A DNA stretch of 31,447 nt from DATFEN01 sp035691285. Its GTDB lineage: Bacteria; Acidobacteriota; Vicinamibacteria; Fen-336. Under the pieces are notes generated by a model, which was given only the letters and a program-made list of their open reading frames with translations, had not been told where the DNA came from and searched no databases. Positions 29,235-31,447 of the stretch are shown here, one piece after another. Location of the stretch: positions 1 through 31,447 of the forward strand of contig DASSJI010000079.1 in NCBI GenBank assembly GCA_035691285.1, given 5' to 3'. The translations under genes were made by a program, and so were the position numbers. Each line of letters opens with the position of its first letter. The stretch's first letter is position 1.

Positions 29235-30670
29235 CGCCGCCTCCTCCGGACGGCCGCCCGGCGGCGATCGGCCTGCTGCCGGGTCGCGCGGGGGCGAGCC
29301 GGGTCGCGGTGTCCATCCTCGCTCTCGGGCGGAGTCAGATATCCAAAGCTCAGCTCGCCCTCCTGACGATAGGTCTTTCCGAGCTGGAGCGCGAGGCGCG
29401 CCTTCGCCAGCTCCCGGCCGAGGTAGAAGGCGTGCGTCGCCTCCTCGACGTCGAGCCGGGCGAAGATCTCGCCGATGTCGGTGCCGCTGACGAACCGCTC
29501 GGCGTTGAAGACGTGGATGCGGCTGCCGTCGGTGAAGATGCGGTAGTCCGGGTCGGTGATGCGCGCCTGCATGTCCCTGAGCTGCGCCTCACTGTACACC
29601 GACACGCTCGGGTCCTTGACCGTCAGGAGCCGGCTGTCGACGTGCTTCGGCAGGCTGCGCTTGCTCACGGCGTAGTGCATCAGGCGGCGCGCGATGTCCG
29701 CCTCGCGCACGGCGCCGCGGGCCCAGGGGATCTCCTCCGTCGTGAGGACGTAGCGGATGCCCAGCTCCTGGCAGTAACCGACGAGGAGCGCGGTCACGCC
29801 GGTCGAGTCGGCCTCGGTCAATTCCGTGAGGTTGGCGATCCCCATGAGGATCTCGGCGGTGGGGTAGCGCCTGCGAACCTCGAAGTAGCGGTTCAGGGAT
29901 TCCGCGACCCCGAAGCCGATGGGCTCGAGGACAGGGTCGAGGACGTAGCGGGCGCCCCAGCCCTCGAGGGCGTCCACGCTTCGAGCCAGGCTGTCGAGGC
30001 CCTCGCCGAAATCGGGGATCACCACGAAGGTGGCGTCGAGGCCCCGCGCGAGCTCGAGGTTCGTCGAGTTCACGCTGAGGACCATCTCGGCGCCGGCGGC
30101 GACGGCGATCCGAGCCTCCTCCGCGTCGAAGCTGTCGACGCTGACGCGGTGGCCCTCCGCCCGGAGGGCCTCGACCGTGTCGCGCAGCGCCGGAAAGGGC
30201 CGGCCCTTGGTGCAGCCGACGTCGATGATGTCGGCGCCGGCCTCGGCGAAGCGCCGGGCCCGCGCGACGATCTCGCCCCGAGCGAGGGCCGGAGCGTCGT
30301 TGATCTCGGCCAGGATCCGGATGTCGTGGGCTCCGTAGTCCTCACGGGCCGCCGCCATGCCGAAGTGCTCGGGGATCTGGCGCAGGTCCTTGGGGCCCCG
30401 CTTGGCCCGGACGCCGAAGCGCTCCTCGATGCACGCCAGGTCGCCCTGGACATGGCCCGGCAGCAGGATGAGGTCGGTGCCCGCGCCCACCTCCAGGAAG
30501 CGGGCGATCCAGTCGGTGGTCATGAGGGCCGCGACGCTGATCCGCAGCACGGCCACGTCGCGCTCGAACGGGGCCTTCATCGCCCCGAGGGTCTCGCGAA
30601 GAAGGGGGGCGGCGAGCGTCCCGGTCACGAAGAGGACCTTCGAGGGCTCGCCCTCCCCGCCTCGCGTCAT
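29231..30670 (-). CDS. dihydropteroate-synthase-like protein of H4MPT synthesis
   Basis: A 479-residue protein with an N-terminal domain (about 1-110; VLFVTGTLAAPLLRETL and DLILLPGHVQGD) found in H4MPT-cluster DHPS-like proteins, then a pterin-binding TIM-barrel (about 115-360) with RILAEINDAP, ADIIDVGCTKG, VSVDSF and MVLSVNST. In ordinary folate synthesis DHPS joins the pterin to aminobenzoate; this family is expected to join it to beta-RFAP or a derivative. The C-terminal 100 residues (YLGRELAKARLALQLGKTYRQEG) end in a basic low-complexity tail (about 450-479). ATG overlaps the pcd stop as ATGA. The tail runs to the TAG that overlaps the proposed pabB start. Confidence 0.9.
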   Translation of the reverse strand: MTRGGEGEPSKVLFVTGTLAAPLLRETLGAMKAPFERDVAVLRISVAALMTTDWIARFLEVGAGTDLILLPGHVQGDLACIEERFGVRAKRGPKDLRQIPEHFGMAAAREDYGAHDIRILAEINDAPALARGEIVARARRFAEAGADIIDVGCTKGRPFPALRDTVEALRAEGHRVSVDSFDAEEARIAVAAGAEMVLSVNSTNLELARGLDATFVVIPDFGEGLDSLARSVDALEGWGARYVLDPVLEPIGFGVAESLNRYFEVRRRYPTAEILMGIANLTELTEADSTGVTALLVGYCQELGIRYVLTTEEIPWARGAVREADIARRLMHYAVSKRSLPKHVDSRLLTVKDPSVSVYSEAQLRDMQARITDPDYRIFTDGSRIHVFNAERFVSGTDIGEIFARLDVEEATHAFYLGRELAKARLALQLGKTYRQEGELSFGYLTPPESEDGHRDPARPRATRQQADRRRAAVRRRRR

Positions 30671-31020
30671 CTCAAGACGAATTTGTTCGGTGTGCCCTCG
30701 AGGGCGGAGCCCGGATCCGGTCGCCACAGGGCCGCTTCGTCGAGCTTGCGGGCCAGCGCGAAGTCCTTGTCCGTGATGCCGTTCTCCGAGTGCGTCTTGA
30801 GCTTGACGGTCACCTTCGCCCAGGTCACCGAGAGGTCGGGGTGGTGCCAGGCCGCTTCGGACAGGAACGCGACCTGGTTGACCAGCATCACGGTCGTGGG
30901 CCAGCCGTCGGTCTTGTACTGGCGGCGGATCCAGCCGTCCTCGAAGTACCAGCCCGGCAGCTCTTCGAGCTTCTCCTTGATCTGCTCCTCGCTGTACGTG
31001 GGCAGCTTGGGCCTCGCCAT
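30667..31020 (-). CDS. pterin-4a-carbinolamine dehydratase-like protein
   Basis: A 117-residue PCD/DCoH-family protein. The active-site motif is visible in order: Glu55, His59-His60-Pro61 (EAAWHHPDL), Trp67, His77 in KLKTHSENGITDKD and a following Asp. The classical reaction is dehydration of 4a-hydroxytetrahydrobiopterin, but bacteria with H4MPT use PCD homologues in pterin assembly or recycling, and context places it there. The ATG has GGAGGGCGCC nearby (about 4-10 nt). It overlaps the DHPS-like gene by 4 nt. A 72-bp gap separates it from the upstream QueD-like gene, with no promoter recognised. Confidence 0.93.
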   Translation of the reverse strand: MARPKLPTYSEEQIKEKLEELPGWYFEDGWIRRQYKTDGWPTTVMLVNQVAFLSEAAWHHPDLSVTWAKVTVKLKTHSENGITDKDFALARKLDEAALWRPDPGSALEGTPNKFVLR

Positions 31021-31092
31021 GGCGCCCTCCTCGTTCGCTCCGAAACTACCTCACCGCTCAGCCGTTCACCAGCGGCGCAGTGCCGGCTCGCC

Positions 31093-31447
31093 TCAGTCGG
31101 CGAAGCGCTGCCGGCACCAGCCGGACTGCCCGAAGGACTCCTCGACCTCCACGGCGATGGCGCTCAGGCGTCCGCCGCCCATGGCCCTGAGCTCGCCCTT
31201 CACGCGGCCCAGCAGGTAGGTGGCGAGCATCTCGGCCGTGGTGTTCGGGATGGGCAGGAGCACGACGTCGCGTCTGGGGAACACGTAGCGCCGCTCGCCG
31301 TAGCGGGCCTCGATCTCTTCGCCCCGCTCGGACAGCGATATGGCGGGGTTCTGGGTGGGCAGCAACATGCGGTGGTCCATCTCGTCGACGAGCCGGCGCA
31401 TCAGGCGCTTCAGGCTCACGAAGTCCCAGACCTCGCAGTTGTCGTCG
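31093..31447 (-). CDS. 6-pyruvoyl/6-carboxytetrahydropterin synthase family, 5' end missing
   Basis: The C-terminal 117 residues of a PTPS/QueD-family protein; the start lies beyond the window. Visible sequence begins DDNCEVWDFVSLKRLMRRLVDEMDHRMLLPTQNP, which matches the V-x-DF-x-LK...DH-x-LL block with the catalytic Asp-His; PNTTAEMLATYLLGRV and VEVEESFGQSGWCRQRF follow. The N-terminal zinc-ligand histidines are outside the window. Members make 6-carboxytetrahydropterin (queuosine path) or 6-pyruvoyl-tetrahydropterin; next to pcd and the DHPS-like gene, an early pterin step for H4MPT is likely. Confidence 0.85.
   Translation of the reverse strand, partial: DDNCEVWDFVSLKRLMRRLVDEMDHRMLLPTQNPAISLSERGEEIEARYGERRYVFPRRDVVLLPIPNTTAEMLATYLLGRVKGELRAMGGGRLSAIAVEVEESFGQSGWCRQRFAD

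Noticed and set aside
29231..30670. Calling this gene folP (ordinary dihydropteroate synthase)
   Set aside because: It is about 200 residues longer than FolP, has an extra N-terminal domain and sits with mptG and DUF447, so an H4MPT-specific homologue fits better.
28490..31219. A 909-codon plus-strand frame opposite the pterin operon
   Set aside because: It is antisense to pabB, the DHPS-like gene and pcd, which are clear; composition is low-complexity.
1..31447. CRISPR arrays, insertion sequences, phage genes or restriction and defence systems
   Set aside because: I saw no regular repeat-spacer structure, transposase, integrase, nuclease-helicase or toxin-antitoxin pair; all genes are explained as housekeeping, repair, envelope or C1/pterin functions.

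Overview
The window is about 31 kb of very GC-rich, gene-dense bacterial DNA. Genes are packed into operons, many adjacent genes overlap by exactly 4 nt, and I saw no tRNA, rRNA, transposon, phage or CRISPR sequence. It holds bacterial translation genes (rplM, rpsI, rpsB, tsf, pyrH, frr), a LexA/SOS operon and a PilB-type ATPase. It also holds a tetrahydromethanopterin (H4MPT) biosynthesis operon next to a formaldehyde-activating-enzyme-like gene. Together these suggest a C1-metabolising environmental bacterium such as Candidatus Rokubacteria (Methylomirabilota) or Binatota. That placement is an inference without marker-gene comparison.

Layout. Positions 1-826 (minus) are a 3'-truncated panB. 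The 0.3 kb between panB and a divergent GT-C-like membrane protein contains a perfect 6-bp inverted repeat and a degenerate array of 11-bp, helically phased, DnaA-box-like units (962-1158). From 10.87 kb down to 2.77 kb on the minus strand runs rplM-rpsI-rpsB-tsf-pyrH-frr, driven by a good sigma70-type promoter, then thrC-alaX-eamA-ansA. From 14.6 kb to 10.9 kb on the minus strand lies lexA-DUF3467-dinB-nth-nitrilase. The lexA promoter carries a perfect direct repeat between its -35 and -10 boxes, a strong candidate for the LexA operator. Positions 14.6-15.4 kb (minus) encode an exported TPR/coiled-coil-like protein. On the plus strand from 15.4 to 21.6 kb are a second GT-C-like protein, a DUF4912 protein with a basic tail, a GH57 glucan-branching-type enzyme, and the AmmeMemoRadiSam B and A proteins. 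On the minus strand from 25.1 to 21.6 kb are pilB, a YdjM-like hydrolase and an SDR.

The right end (25.2-31.4 kb) is a C1/pterin block. A Fae-like gene converges on a minus-strand operon: 6-pyruvoyl/6-carboxytetrahydropterin-synthase-like gene (truncated by the window), pterin carbinolamine dehydratase, dihydropteroate-synthase-like protein, pabB, pabA, DUF447 protein and beta-RFAP synthase. From pcd onward each gene overlaps the next by 4 nt. Together they could supply the pterin, the 4-aminobenzoate and the step that joins phosphoribose to aminobenzoate for H4MPT.

Points most worth a second look: the 11-bp array, the putative LexA operator, the apparent lack of any ATG/GTG/TTG start for pabB (an ATA overlapping the upstream TAG is the best fit), a repeated TAGAATCCG-type box immediately upstream of start codons that suggests leaderless transcripts, and a Fae homologue with no histidine in its N-terminal region.
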